From assembly GCA_045578865.1 (NCBI GenBank), contig JAZNLB010000013.1:32712-96711 (forward strand): a stretch of 64,000 nt of DNA, given 5' to 3'. The translations under genes were made by a program, and so were the position numbers. The notes below the pieces were generated by a model. That model did no database searches, was not told the origin of the DNA, and worked only from the letters and a program-made list of their open reading frames with translations. Source of the stretch: RGIG2041 sp045578865. GTDB lineage: Bacteria > Bacillota > Clostridia > UBA1381 > UMGS1253. Shown in pieces: positions 1 through 8,239 of the stretch (position 1 is the stretch's first letter; each line of letters begins with the position of its first letter).

Positions 1-395
1 TTACGCTGGATGTGATTGAACAAACCATCCGTCGTGCAGAAGAGGTTGGTTTGGCAACGATTGTTTGCGCTGACACCATCGAAGATGTAATGACGATTGC
101 AAAGATGGCGCCGGATATGATTGTGGCAGAGCCGACAGAACTTATCGGTACGGGCACAACGAGCGACTCGAATTATGTTGTGGAAACCATCCGCGCCGTA
201 AAGGAAATCAACGAAGATATTATGGTGCTGCAAGGCGCAGGTATCTCCAACGGTCAGGATGTGTACAATACCATCAAACTCGGTGCACAGGCAACGGGTT
301 CGACGAGCGGTATTTTAAAGGCGGACGACCCGTATGCGATGGTGGAGGAAATGCTTTATAACCTCAGAAAGGCATGGGATGAATTGCATGTGTGA
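1..395 (+). CDS. Triose-phosphate isomerase, archaeal type (C-terminal part; 5' end outside window)
   Basis: The reading frame is open from the first base, so the N-terminus lies upstream. About 130 residues remain. The catalytic-glutamate region reads EPTELIGTG and the phosphate-binding end reads GAGISNGQDV followed by GATGS-like LGAQATGSTSG. This pattern matches the shorter archaeal-type TIM rather than the bacterial EPVWAIGTG form. The family interconverts dihydroxyacetone phosphate and glyceraldehyde 3-phosphate, but relatives act on other small ketose phosphates. It is followed with overlap by a SIS sugar-phosphate isomerase and then a YjbQ protein. I infer a sugar-phosphate catabolic operon rather than the housekeeping glycolytic gene. 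Confidence 0.8.
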   Translation, partial: TLDVIEQTIRRAEEVGLATIVCADTIEDVMTIAKMAPDMIVAEPTELIGTGTTSDSNYVVETIRAVKEINEDIMVLQGAGISNGQDVYNTIKLGAQATGSTSGILKADDPYAMVEEMLYNLRKAWDELHV

Positions 396-996
396 ACCAA
401 TTAAAAAAAGTGCAATGGAGGCTGCGGTTGCGGCTTACGATATTGAAAAAGAGTGTATCGAGGGTTTGAAGGAACGCTTTGATGCAGAAGCGTTTTCCAA
501 GGCGGTAAGCCTTTTGGCAAATGCCGAGCGCATCGGCGCATCCGGCTGCGGTCATTCGGGCATCATTTGTCAGCATTTTGCACATCTGATGTGCTGCATC
601 GAACGCCCGGCGAAATTCATTTCGCCTGCGGAGGCGGTGCACGGCGGTACGGGTTATCTGCAAAAGGGCGATGTCATGTTGTTTGCTTCGCGCGGCGGCA
701 AGACGGCGGAGCTTCTGCCGATTATCGACATCTGCAAGCAGAAAGAGGTAAAAATCATTGCGGTGACAGAAAACTTTGAATCGCCGCTTGCCAAGAGTGC
801 CGATGCCGTACTTTATCAGTATGTCAACCGCGAAACAGATAAATATAACGCACAGGGTACGACATCATCTACTGCACTTTGCATGATTTTCCATGCGTTG
901 CAGGCGGCGCTCATTGAGCAGACGGACTACCAAAATGAACAATTTGCAAGAATTCATCCCGGCGGTGCTGTGGGTGAGAGATTAAATAAAAAATAA
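379..996 (+). CDS. SIS-domain sugar-phosphate isomerase (KdsD/GutQ-like, no CBS domains)
   Basis: This is a 205-residue single SIS domain. The sugar-binding loop reads ASGCGHSG, followed by HGGTGYLQKGD and ASRGGKTAE. The C-terminal HPGGAVGERL tail is typical of the arabinose-5-phosphate isomerase branch (KdsD/GutQ/KpsF), but the paired CBS domains of those enzymes are missing. The ATG at 379 is preferred because AGAAAGG lies about 6 bases upstream. ATG 388 and ATG 415 are alternatives, and longer starts would run far into the upstream gene. It overlaps the end of the TIM-like gene by 17 bases, so translation is probably coupled. The role as an aldose/ketose phosphate isomerase is inferred from the family; the substrate is unknown. 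Confidence 0.75.
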   Translation: MNCMCEPIKKSAMEAAVAAYDIEKECIEGLKERFDAEAFSKAVSLLANAERIGASGCGHSGIICQHFAHLMCCIERPAKFISPAEAVHGGTGYLQKGDVMLFASRGGKTAELLPIIDICKQKEVKIIAVTENFESPLAKSADAVLYQYVNRETDKYNAQGTTSSTALCMIFHALQAALIEQTDYQNEQFARIHPGGAVGERLNKK

Positions 997-1017
997 TTCA
1001 AACAGGAGGAAAAGAAA

Positions 1018-1638
1018 ATGGAATTTAAGTTTTTTCAAAAGGAATTAGAGTTGCAGTCGAGAGGTTGGATTCCGACCTTCCACGATATCTCCAAGGAGAT
1101 TATCGAGATTGTAAAGGCTTCGGGCGTTAAGAACGGTACGGTGACGATTGCATCCCACCACACCACTTGCTCCGTAATGGTACAGGAATGTTCCCACGAT
1201 ATCGACTCTTTCGATTTAGAGTACTTGCAGCATGACCTGCTCGATATCATGAGAAAGATGATTCCGGATTACACCAATGAAGGCGACTACCGTCATCCGG
1301 GCCCGATTCATTCGCAGTTCGGCAGATATGTAAATGAGCCGGGCGACTTTACAAGCATGAACACAGACGGCCATCTCAGAAGTGTATTCTTCGGCAGAAG
1401 CGAAGTTATGACCATTAAAGACGGTGCACTCGACGGTGGTGAATTTGCACATGTTTACTTCGTAGACTGGGATCATGTTCGCGCGCGTCGCCGTCAGGTA
1501 AATGTTACCGTTATGGGTATCGCAGAAGATGTTGCAGACAGAAAGTGGAACAACGGAGAGGTTATCAATACTCTGCGTAAGTTCACCGACGAAGAAAAAG
1601 CATTCGATGTACACTATACACTCCAGCAGGAAAGATAA
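1018..1638 (+). CDS. yjbQ: YjbQ family protein (UPF0047)
   Basis: The protein has 206 residues, longer than the usual ~135-140 of YjbQ. The family hallmarks are visible: SHHTTCSVMVQE, the DLLDIM region, and a NTDGHLRS segment after the metal-binding H-rich motif. YjbQ proteins have been described as secondary thiamin-phosphate synthase-like enzymes on the basis of genetic suppression, but the physiological function is unsettled. The SD AGGAGGAAAAG precedes the ATG. It is the third and last gene of the TIM-SIS-YjbQ unit and is closed by a strong terminator. The context suggests a role in sugar-phosphate metabolism, which is inference only. Confidence 0.85.
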   Translation: MEFKFFQKELELQSRGWIPTFHDISKEIIEIVKASGVKNGTVTIASHHTTCSVMVQECSHDIDSFDLEYLQHDLLDIMRKMIPDYTNEGDYRHPGPIHSQFGRYVNEPGDFTSMNTDGHLRSVFFGRSEVMTIKDGALDGGEFAHVYFVDWDHVRARRRQVNVTVMGIAEDVADRKWNNGEVINTLRKFTDEEKAFDVHYTLQQER

Positions 1639-1652
1639 GGAAAAGCAAAATT

Positions 1653-1688
1653 TAGAGGGCGATGATTCCATCGCCCTCTATTATTTTT
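1653..1688 (+). terminator. Intrinsic terminator after yjbQ
   Basis: A perfect 12-bp stem (TAGAGGGCGATG / CATCGCCCTCTA) with a 4-base loop is followed directly by TTATTTTT. It closes the TIM-SIS-YjbQ unit. Confidence 0.95.
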
Positions 1689-1740
1689 GTATCCGGCAGA
1701 CTTGCGTAGTTTAGCCGATTACCTGCGGACCCCTAAAACG

Positions 1741-1768
1741 GCTTGGGAGGGATTGCATCCCCCCAAGC
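1741..1768. repeat. GC-rich palindrome between yjbQ terminator and uvrC
   Basis: GCTTGGG-(A)-GGGA and TCCCCCCAAGC form an 11-bp stem with one bulged A and a 5-base TTGCA loop. It has no T-tract, lies in otherwise A/T-rich DNA, and has no second copy that I noticed in this window. It may be a dispersed palindromic element. Confidence 0.5.
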
Positions 1769-1834
1769 CCCCCTGCTGTCCTGTGGCAAGATTTGAAAAT
1801 GGAAAATGGAAAATTACGGAGGATTTTTGCAATG

Positions 1835-1863
1835 TTGCATATTTTTGTGTTTGGTGATATACT
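1835..1863 (+). promoter_or_regulatory. Sigma-A type promoter for uvrC
   Basis: TTGCAT and TATACT are separated by 17 bases, with the start of uvrC 47 bases downstream. Confidence 0.7.
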
Positions 1864-1909
1864 GATAATTGGATAGATATATCTGATGTAGGGAAAGGAG
1901 GAAGTGTGC

Positions 1910-3763
1910 GTGTTTGATTTTGATTTGCAACTCAAAAAACTGCCGGAAGAGCCGGGTGTGTATTTGATGCACGATAAAAGCGATTCGGTCATTTATGTCG
2001 GCAAGGCAAAGAATTTAAAAAACCGTGTGCGCCAGTATTTTATGCAAAGCAAAAATCACTCTGTCAAGGTGCGGGCGATGGTCAGCCATGTGGCGTGGTT
2101 TGAATATATCATCACCGACTCGGAACTGGAAGCCTTGGTGCTCGAATGTAACCTGATAAAAAAACACAAACCGCACTACAACATCCTTTTAAAAGACGAT
2201 AAGCATTATCCGTATATCAAGGTAACGATGAACGCACCATATCCGCGCATTACGGCAACGCGCACAATGTTGCCGGACGGAGCGAAGTATTACGGGCCGT
2301 ATTCGGGCATGGGCGTGGTGCGCCAGACGCTGGATTTAATTAAAAAAATCTTCCTCATCCCGACTTGTAAAAGAAACTTTCCGCAAGACATTGGCAAGGG
2401 CAGACCGTGCCTGAATTTCCAAATTCACAAATGTTTTGCGCCTTGCAGGGGCGAAGTTTCTCAGGCGGAATACAAGAAAGTTTTTGAGCAGATTTGTATG
2501 TTTTTGGACGGTAAAAGCGATGCGGTTGTGCAAAACTTAGAGGTGCAGATGCACAAAGCGGCAGAGGCGATGGAATTTGAAAAAGCGGCGCAAAAGCGAG
2601 ACTGTATTGCGGCAATCCGTGCCGTAAACGAACGGCAGAAAATCATTTCTGATGCACAGACGGACCGCGATGTTGCAGACTTTTTATCCTACGATGATAA
2701 GGCGTTTTTCGAGATGTTTTTAATCCGCGGCGGTCGCATGACGGGCAGGCAGAGTTTTCGCATTGACGGCGTGAGTGAGATGACCGATGGCGAGATTATG
2801 ACGGAATTTTTAAAACGATATTATACGGAAACGAGTATACTGCCGTGTGAGATTATTTTGGGCTGTGCGCCGGAGGAGGCGGAGATGCTTTCGCAATATT
2901 TGTCCGCTCTGCGTGGCAAAAAGGTGCACCTGACCGTGCCGGTGCGGGGCGAGAAAAAACAGCTTGTAGGTATGCTTTTAAAAAATATTCAAAACGCGGT
3001 GGATGATTACAAAATCGGAGAACTTAAACGCGCCACTGAGCGAGATGTTCTGGAAAAACTGGCGGAGTATGCCAACTTGAAGGTGTTGCCGAGGCGCATT
3101 GAAAGTTACGATATATCCAACACGGGCGGTACGGGAACGGTTGGCGTAATGGTGGTATTTGAAAACGGCGTGGTGAGCAAGGCGGCAAAGCGAAACTTCC
3201 GCATCCAGAGCATCGAGGGGCAAAATGACTATGGCGCAATGCAGGAGGTTATCTGTCGCAGAATGCAACGCGCACAAGCCGAACTTTCGGCGATTGCGGC
3301 GGGCACGCTGGATAAAAAAGATGCAAAATTTTTGCCGCTTCCCGATTTGATGCTCATTGACGGCGGTACGGGCCATGTAAATGCCGTGCGTGAGGCACTT
3401 GTGCCCTTTGCGCCCGACTTTGCTGTTTTGGGTATGCAAAAAGACGACCGCCATCGGTTTTCTGCCCTGATGGACGGGCAGGTCGAAATTGAATTACCGA
3501 ACAATTCGGCGGCGTATCGCTTAATCGGTGCAATTTGTGAGGAAACGCACAATGCGGCTATCGGCTATCACAAAAAGGTGCGTAAGCAAAATGCTTTTCG
3601 CTCCGAACTTTCGGAAATTTCGGGCGTGGGCGCGGTGCGTAGAAAACAACTTATGCGTGCATTTGGTTCGCTCGACGCTGTTTCCAAGGCAAGCGTAGAA
3701 GAACTTTTAAAGGCGGGGCTCGATAAGCGCAGCGCACAAAATGTATATGACTATTATCACTAG
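1910..3763 (+). CDS. uvrC: Excinuclease ABC subunit C
   Basis: UvrC makes the dual incisions around UvrAB-located DNA damage in nucleotide excision repair. The N-terminal GIY-YIG nuclease is seen as GVYLMHD...IYVGKAKNLKNRV. A UVR segment (MEFEKAAQKRD) follows near residue 215, then the RNase H-like second nuclease (SYDISNTGG, LIDGGTGHVNA) and a C-terminal helix-hairpin-helix (ISGVGAVRRKQLM). The length of 617 residues is normal. GTG 1910 is chosen over GTG 1904 because AGGAGG ends 8 bases before 1910 but only 2 before 1904. The resulting MFDFDLQLKKLPEEPGVY start also fits the family. pgeF follows 9 bases downstream. Confidence 0.97.
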   Translation: MFDFDLQLKKLPEEPGVYLMHDKSDSVIYVGKAKNLKNRVRQYFMQSKNHSVKVRAMVSHVAWFEYIITDSELEALVLECNLIKKHKPHYNILLKDDKHYPYIKVTMNAPYPRITATRTMLPDGAKYYGPYSGMGVVRQTLDLIKKIFLIPTCKRNFPQDIGKGRPCLNFQIHKCFAPCRGEVSQAEYKKVFEQICMFLDGKSDAVVQNLEVQMHKAAEAMEFEKAAQKRDCIAAIRAVNERQKIISDAQTDRDVADFLSYDDKAFFEMFLIRGGRMTGRQSFRIDGVSEMTDGEIMTEFLKRYYTETSILPCEIILGCAPEEAEMLSQYLSALRGKKVHLTVPVRGEKKQLVGMLLKNIQNAVDDYKIGELKRATERDVLEKLAEYANLKVLPRRIESYDISNTGGTGTVGVMVVFENGVVSKAAKRNFRIQSIEGQNDYGAMQEVICRRMQRAQAELSAIAAGTLDKKDAKFLPLPDLMLIDGGTGHVNAVREALVPFAPDFAVLGMQKDDRHRFSALMDGQVEIELPNNSAAYRLIGAICEETHNAAIGYHKKVRKQNAFRSELSEISGVGAVRRKQLMRAFGSLDAVSKASVEELLKAGLDKRSAQNVYDYYH

Positions 3764-3772
3764 GAGTTATTT

Positions 3773-4573
3773 ATGCAAACAGGATTTGAAAGACACACCA
3801 AAGGCGAACTGGTGTATTATACCATCCCGTCCTTTACCGAGACAGGGCTGGTACGCCACGGATTTTCCACGCGGCTCGGCGGCGTGAGCAGTGGCGAGAC
3901 GGCGACTTTGAATTTGGGATTTCACCGTAAGGATACGAAGGAAAATGTCTATGCAAATTATGGTATTTTTTGTGATGCGCTCGGCATAGAGCGTGATAAA
4001 CTGGTACTCTCCCGGCAGGAGCATCATGACGGTATCCGCCGCATTACCGAGGCGGATTGCGGTAAAGGTATGGTGCGCGAAAGTGATATTACGGACACGG
4101 ATGCGTTTATTTGCAACACGCCGGGCGTGCCTGCGGTGGTGTTTTGCGCCGACTGCGTGCCGGTGTTTCTGCTCGATACGAAGAAAAAGGCATTCGGGCT
4201 TGTCCATTCGGGTTGGCGCTCGACCGTGCTTTCCATCGCATCGAAAACGGTACTTAAAATGCAGGAAACCTTCGGCAGCGACAGCGCGGATATTATAGCC
4301 GCCATCGGTCCGTCTATCGGGCAGTGCCACTTTGAAGTGGACGGCGATGTTGCCGTGCAGTTTGAGAAAAAATATCAAAAGCAGGTCGGCGCAAAGGTGC
4401 ATATTGACCTGTGGCGTAGGATTGCAGACCAACTTGTGTCGGTTGGTGTGCACAGGGAGGCGATTACGCTTGCGGGGATTTGCACTTACTGTCACAGCGA
4501 TGAATTTTTCTCCAATCGCGCACATCATGGCAAAATCGGCTTGATGGGCGCTATGATGGAGTTAATAGATTAG
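3773..4573 (+). CDS. pgeF: Peptidoglycan editing factor / multicopper-like YfiH (laccase-domain) protein
   Basis: This 266-residue protein has the conserved RHGFSTRLGGVSSG opening and the zinc/copper ligands typical of the family: H in RQEHHD, C in FCADCVPV and H in LVHSGWR. It ends in a GICTYC...FSNRA... segment. Family members were annotated as polyphenol oxidases. Experimental work points to removal of mis-incorporated residues from UDP-MurNAc-peptide precursors, and to purine nucleoside phosphorylase activity. The SD AGGAG overlaps the uvrC stop. It is probably co-transcribed with uvrC; the same neighbourhood with wall genes nearby is common. Confidence 0.9.
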   Translation: MQTGFERHTKGELVYYTIPSFTETGLVRHGFSTRLGGVSSGETATLNLGFHRKDTKENVYANYGIFCDALGIERDKLVLSRQEHHDGIRRITEADCGKGMVRESDITDTDAFICNTPGVPAVVFCADCVPVFLLDTKKKAFGLVHSGWRSTVLSIASKTVLKMQETFGSDSADIIAAIGPSIGQCHFEVDGDVAVQFEKKYQKQVGAKVHIDLWRRIADQLVSVGVHREAITLAGICTYCHSDEFFSNRAHHGKIGLMGAMMELID

Positions 4574-4595
4574 AAAAAAGAAAATGGTGTTGATT

Positions 4596-6152
4596 ATGAA
4601 AAGAATGTGGGTGTGTGTTTGTGCGGTGCTTTTGTGCGTAAGCCTGTTTTGCGGTTGCGGCTGTGCACCGGACAAACCGGAGGACACAACAGAATATAAA
4701 GAGGGCGGTTCGGGCGTGATCAGTCTACCGCTGACGCATTTTGATACATTTAATCCGGTGTTGAGTCAGTCCGATACGGTCGCTGATGCGATGTCTTTGG
4801 TGTATGACAGCTTGTATGTGCCTACCGCAGACGGCGGCGCAGAGCCGCGCCTTGCACTAAAAACGCAGATTTCGCCGGACGGGCTTGTGTATACAGTGCA
4901 TCTGCGGGATGATGTATATTGGCACGACGGAAAGCAGTTTTCCGCCTATGATGTTTCCTACACTTTATCTGCCATAAAACAGGCGGAGACATCGAAACTG
5001 AAAAAGTATCTTTACGGCATTGCCTCGTATGAGGCGCTGAGCAATTTTGTACTGCAAATTACGCTGACAGAGCCGGACAGTTGTTTTATTTCGCATCTGG
5101 ATTTTCCGGTGGTTGCGCGCGGTACGGACTGCACGACTGTGCAGGCGGACTACATTCCGATTGGTACGGCGGCGTACCGCTACACGCCCTCCAAGCCGGG
5201 GCGCATACATCTTTTGACAAAATATGATGCGTGCGTCACACGAAAATCCGGTGCGGTGGAGCAGGTGGTTTTAAAGGAAATTCCGAGTGCGGACAATGTG
5301 ATGTATGCCCTTGAAAGCCGTGAAATTGAAGCGGTGCATGTAGACAGCAAGCAACTGTGCACATACAGTCCGAAAGGAAATGTAACCACGATGGCTTACA
5401 CCAACCGCACATTTTCGTTTCTGGGTATCCATGCACAGGGTGCGCTGGAAGATAAACGAGTGCGGAGTGCGGTTTCGCTTTTGCTCGACCGAGAAAGCAT
5501 AAAAAACAATGCGCTCTTTGGGCGTTTTGTGCCGTCGATATTGCCGTTTGTCCCCGGCAGCGTATACAATCCGGACAACGAAGCGGCGGCGCAAGCGGCG
5601 CAGGCGGCGGAGCTTTTGCAGGAGGCGGGCTATGAAAAAAGTACTTCCGGCAGATGGCAAAAGGAAACCGAGGACGGCGCAAAAGAACTTTATATACCTA
5701 TTTTGGTAAATGCAGACAATGAGATGCGCGTGCGTGCAGCGCAGGAGATTGCAAGGCAACTATCTGCGTTCGGCATCGGCACTTATGTCGACCAAACGGA
5801 TTATGAAACCTACGCATTGCGCGTAGAAACATTGGAATACAGTATGTTTTTGGGCGAAACGGTGCTGGGTGATGCGCTGGATGTGGGCGTGTTTTTAGGC
5901 ACAATGGCGCGGTTTGCTTCTCCGGGCGATGCTCGTATGGACGCGCTTTTACGGCAGGCACAGACGGCGGTGTCGCAATCGCAGAAAGACACGGCATTTT
6001 TTGCGCTGGTGGATTCGATTTCGGACGAGGTGCCGATTATATCGCTCGGCTTCGGGCAAAATGCCGTGATTGTAAACGACAGAATTGCAGGAGAAATCAC
6101 ACCGATTTACGGCGATATCTTTCACGCATTTGAGGCGTGGAATGCCAAGTGA
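4596..6152 (+). CDS. ABC transporter substrate-binding lipoprotein, family 5 (peptide/nickel type)
   Basis: This 518-residue protein has a lipoprotein signal: basic MKRMW, a hydrophobic VCVCAVLLCVSLF core and a lipobox cysteine in FCGC. The rest matches family-5 solute-binding proteins: VYDSLY, the PDGLVYTVHLRDDVYWHDG strand, and a late DRESI/LPFVPG region. It would capture oligopeptides or similar solutes outside the membrane. No permease or ATPase gene lies next to it, so it must work with components encoded elsewhere or as an orphan receptor. ATG 4584 is an alternative start; 4596 gives the canonical signal peptide. It lies 22 bases after pgeF. Confidence 0.85.
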   Translation: MKRMWVCVCAVLLCVSLFCGCGCAPDKPEDTTEYKEGGSGVISLPLTHFDTFNPVLSQSDTVADAMSLVYDSLYVPTADGGAEPRLALKTQISPDGLVYTVHLRDDVYWHDGKQFSAYDVSYTLSAIKQAETSKLKKYLYGIASYEALSNFVLQITLTEPDSCFISHLDFPVVARGTDCTTVQADYIPIGTAAYRYTPSKPGRIHLLTKYDACVTRKSGAVEQVVLKEIPSADNVMYALESREIEAVHVDSKQLCTYSPKGNVTTMAYTNRTFSFLGIHAQGALEDKRVRSAVSLLLDRESIKNNALFGRFVPSILPFVPGSVYNPDNEAAAQAAQAAELLQEAGYEKSTSGRWQKETEDGAKELYIPILVNADNEMRVRAAQEIARQLSAFGIGTYVDQTDYETYALRVETLEYSMFLGETVLGDALDVGVFLGTMARFASPGDARMDALLRQAQTAVSQSQKDTAFFALVDSISDEVPIISLGFGQNAVIVNDRIAGEITPIYGDIFHAFEAWNAK

Positions 6153-6158
6153 GAATGC

Positions 6159-6188
6159 TTGACTTTTCTATATAAAATGTGGTATACT
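6159..6188 (+). promoter_or_regulatory. Sigma-A type promoter for the yicC-remA-gmk operon
   Basis: TTGACT and TATACT are separated by 18 bases, 60 bases upstream of the yicC start. The -35 element overlaps the end of the preceding gene region. No terminator is seen before it. Confidence 0.8.
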
Positions 6189-6248
6189 GATTTATCTGAA
6201 ACTATGTAAATAAAATAAGCCTGAGGCTTAGAGCAGGAGATAAAAAAT

Positions 6249-7127
6249 ATGATTAAAAGTATGACCGGCTACGGCCGTTTTGAAGGCGTGGTCGAGGACA
6301 AGAAGATTTTGGTGGAAATCAAGTCCGTAAATCACCGTTATGCCGACTACAACATCAAGGTGCCGCGCTATTTCGGCTACCTGGAAGACAAGGTGCGTGT
6401 GTATGCATCCAAGTTTATCAACCGCGGCAAGGTGGACATCTATGTGGCGATGGAAAATTACGGCGAGGCGGATAAGAGAGTCACGCTGGATGCAGCGCTT
6501 GCGGAAAATTATCTTAGCGTTTTGCGGCAGTTGCGAGATACATTTGACTTGCGCGATGACATCAGTGTTGGTTCCGTAGCGCGTTTTTCCGATATTTTTC
6601 TTACAGAGCGTAAGGAGGAGGATGCAGAGCACATCTGGTCTCTGGTGGAATTTGCACTTTCTCAGGCGATGAACGACTTTATGGAGATGCGTAAGCGCGA
6701 GGGGGAGAGAATGCTTGCAGACTTGCGTGCGCGCAGTGCGTTCATGCTCGAGCGCGTTGCAGAAATTGAGGCGCGTTCGCCGCAATGTGTGGAGGAATAT
6801 CGTGCAAAATTGCGTGCGAAACTCACGGAGGTTTTAGAGTCTGCCAATATTGATGAGGCACGCATTTTAACCGAGGCGGCGATTTTTGCCGACAAGATTG
6901 CGGTAGACGAGGAAACAGTGCGTTTGCGAAGCCACTTTGATGAAATGGAAACCATTTTGACCTGCGGCGAGCCGGCAGGCAGAAAACTCGATTTTCTCAT
7001 TCAGGAAATCAACCGCGAAATTAACACGACGGGTTCTAAGGCAAATGACATTACAATCGCCAAAATTGTGGTCGATTTGAAAGCGGAACTGGAGAAACTG
7101 CGTGAGCAGGTACAAAATATCGAGTAG
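6249..7127 (+). CDS. yicC: YicC/YloC family endoribonuclease
   Basis: The 292-residue protein begins MIKSMTGYGR and contains VEIKSVNHRY, both signatures of the YicC N-terminal domain. The C-terminus reads DFLIQEINREINTTGSKAND, the DUF1732 signature. Family members are endoribonucleases implicated in stress and small-RNA turnover. The SD GCAGGAGA precedes the ATG by 8 bases. It heads the yicC-remA-gmk-rpoZ-coaBC-priA run, an arrangement conserved in Firmicutes. Confidence 0.93.
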   Translation: MIKSMTGYGRFEGVVEDKKILVEIKSVNHRYADYNIKVPRYFGYLEDKVRVYASKFINRGKVDIYVAMENYGEADKRVTLDAALAENYLSVLRQLRDTFDLRDDISVGSVARFSDIFLTERKEEDAEHIWSLVEFALSQAMNDFMEMRKREGERMLADLRARSAFMLERVAEIEARSPQCVEEYRAKLRAKLTEVLESANIDEARILTEAAIFADKIAVDEETVRLRSHFDEMETILTCGEPAGRKLDFLIQEINREINTTGSKANDITIAKIVVDLKAELEKLREQVQNIE

Positions 7128-7137
7128 GAGAAGCGTT

Positions 7138-7407
7138 ATGAAACTAATCAATATTGGTTTTGGTAATATTGTGGCGGTCAACCGTCTGGTGGCGATTGTC
7201 AGCCCCGGCTCTGCGCCCGTCAAGCGTATGGTGCAGGAGGCGAGAGAGCAGGGGATGCTCGTCGATGCCGCTTACGGCAGAAGAACGCGCGCCGTTTTGG
7301 TGATGGACAGCGGACATGTTGTACTTTCCGCACTTTTGCCGGAAACGGTGGCAAATCGTATGGATACGGGCATGCCGCAGGGGCAGGAGGATGAAGATGA
7401 AGCATAA
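7138..7407 (+). CDS. remA: RemA family extracellular-matrix regulator (DUF370)
   Basis: This is an 89-residue protein with the diagnostic LINIGFGNIV start and a DAAYGRRTRAVLVMDSGHV core. In Bacillus subtilis, RemA is a ring-forming DNA-binding protein that activates matrix and osmoprotection genes. The position directly before gmk is conserved. The extra C-terminal acidic tail (QGQEDEDEA) overlaps gmk by 11 bases. Start ATG 7138 follows GTAGGAGAAG. Confidence 0.92.
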   Translation: MKLINIGFGNIVAVNRLVAIVSPGSAPVKRMVQEAREQGMLVDAAYGRRTRAVLVMDSGHVVLSALLPETVANRMDTGMPQGQEDEDEA

Positions 7408-8008
7408 AAAGGGCATTTTAATGGTCATCTCCGGTCCGTCAGGTGCGGGGAAAGGGACTGTCTGCAAGGCACTTTTGCAAAAGCGTGATGATGTGGTTTT
7501 ATCCGTGTCGGCAACTTCCCGCAATCCCAGACCGGGCGAAGTTGACGGCGTGCACTACTTCTTTTTAAGCGAGCAGGCTTTCCGTGAAAAGATTGATGCA
7601 GGACAGATGCTTGAACACGCCGTATTTTGCGGCAATTACTACGGTACGCCGAAAGCGTATGTGGACGAGATGCTCGCCGCAGGCAAGAATGTGATTTTGG
7701 AAATTGAAGTCCAGGGTGCCATGCATGTGCGCTCGAAGTATCCCGAAGGCGTGTATATTTTTATTTTGCCGCCGTCGATGCAGGAGCTGGAAAACCGCCT
7801 GGTCGGCAGAGGGACGGAAAAAGAGGCTGTGGTCAGAGAGCGCCTTGAAAGAGCGAAGCGCGAATTGGATTACATAAACAAGTACAACTATGTGGTTGTC
7901 AATGAAGATGTAGATAAAGCGGCAGACGAAATCTGCGCCGTAATCGATGCGGAGCGTTGCCGTTTGGAAAGAAATATTGAATTTATTGAAGAGGTGTTTG
8001 TAAAATGA
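7397..8008 (+). CDS. gmk: Guanylate kinase
   Basis: Gmk phosphorylates GMP to GDP. The P-loop GPSGAGKGT, the GMP-binding SRNPRPGEVDGVHYFF and EHAVFCGNYYGTP, and the lid-region ILPPSMQELENRL are all present. The length of 203 residues is normal. ATG 7397 is chosen because GCAGGAGG ends 6 bases upstream; ATG 7391 lies directly against the SD. It overlaps remA upstream and overlaps rpoZ downstream by four bases (ATGA), so the genes are translationally coupled. Confidence 0.97.
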   Translation: MKHKKGILMVISGPSGAGKGTVCKALLQKRDDVVLSVSATSRNPRPGEVDGVHYFFLSEQAFREKIDAGQMLEHAVFCGNYYGTPKAYVDEMLAAGKNVILEIEVQGAMHVRSKYPEGVYIFILPPSMQELENRLVGRGTEKEAVVRERLERAKRELDYINKYNYVVVNEDVDKAADEICAVIDAERCRLERNIEFIEEVFVK

Positions 8009-8217
8009 TTTATCCGGCAATTTCAAAACTCGTAGACAAGACAGGTACAAGATACTCGCTGGCCATTTTGACCGCGCGTCGTGCACGCCAACTCGGCATG
8101 CAGAAGGAAGGCGCCTTTGCGGGCAAGTATGATGAGGCGATTTTGGAGGCAATCAGTGAGATTGAATCCGGCACGGTAAAGGCTGTGCCGAGCCTGAGTG
8201 CTGTGCTCAACGACTAA
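8005..8217 (+). CDS. rpoZ: RNA polymerase omega subunit
   Basis: This 70-residue omega subunit begins MIYPAISKLVDKTGTRYSLA and contains the conserved TARRARQL helix that packs on the beta-prime C-terminus. It overlaps gmk by ATGA. The gmk-rpoZ-coaBC order is typical of Firmicutes. Confidence 0.95.
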   Translation: MIYPAISKLVDKTGTRYSLAILTARRARQLGMQKEGAFAGKYDEAILEAISEIESGTVKAVPSLSAVLND

Positions 8218-8239
8218 TTTTCCGAAGGAAGGGAAATTT

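Noticed and set aside
3767..4528. A 253-residue antisense frame opposite pgeF
   Set aside because: It lies opposite a complete conserved gene and has no SD; the long antisense frame is explained by the codon bias of the sense strand.
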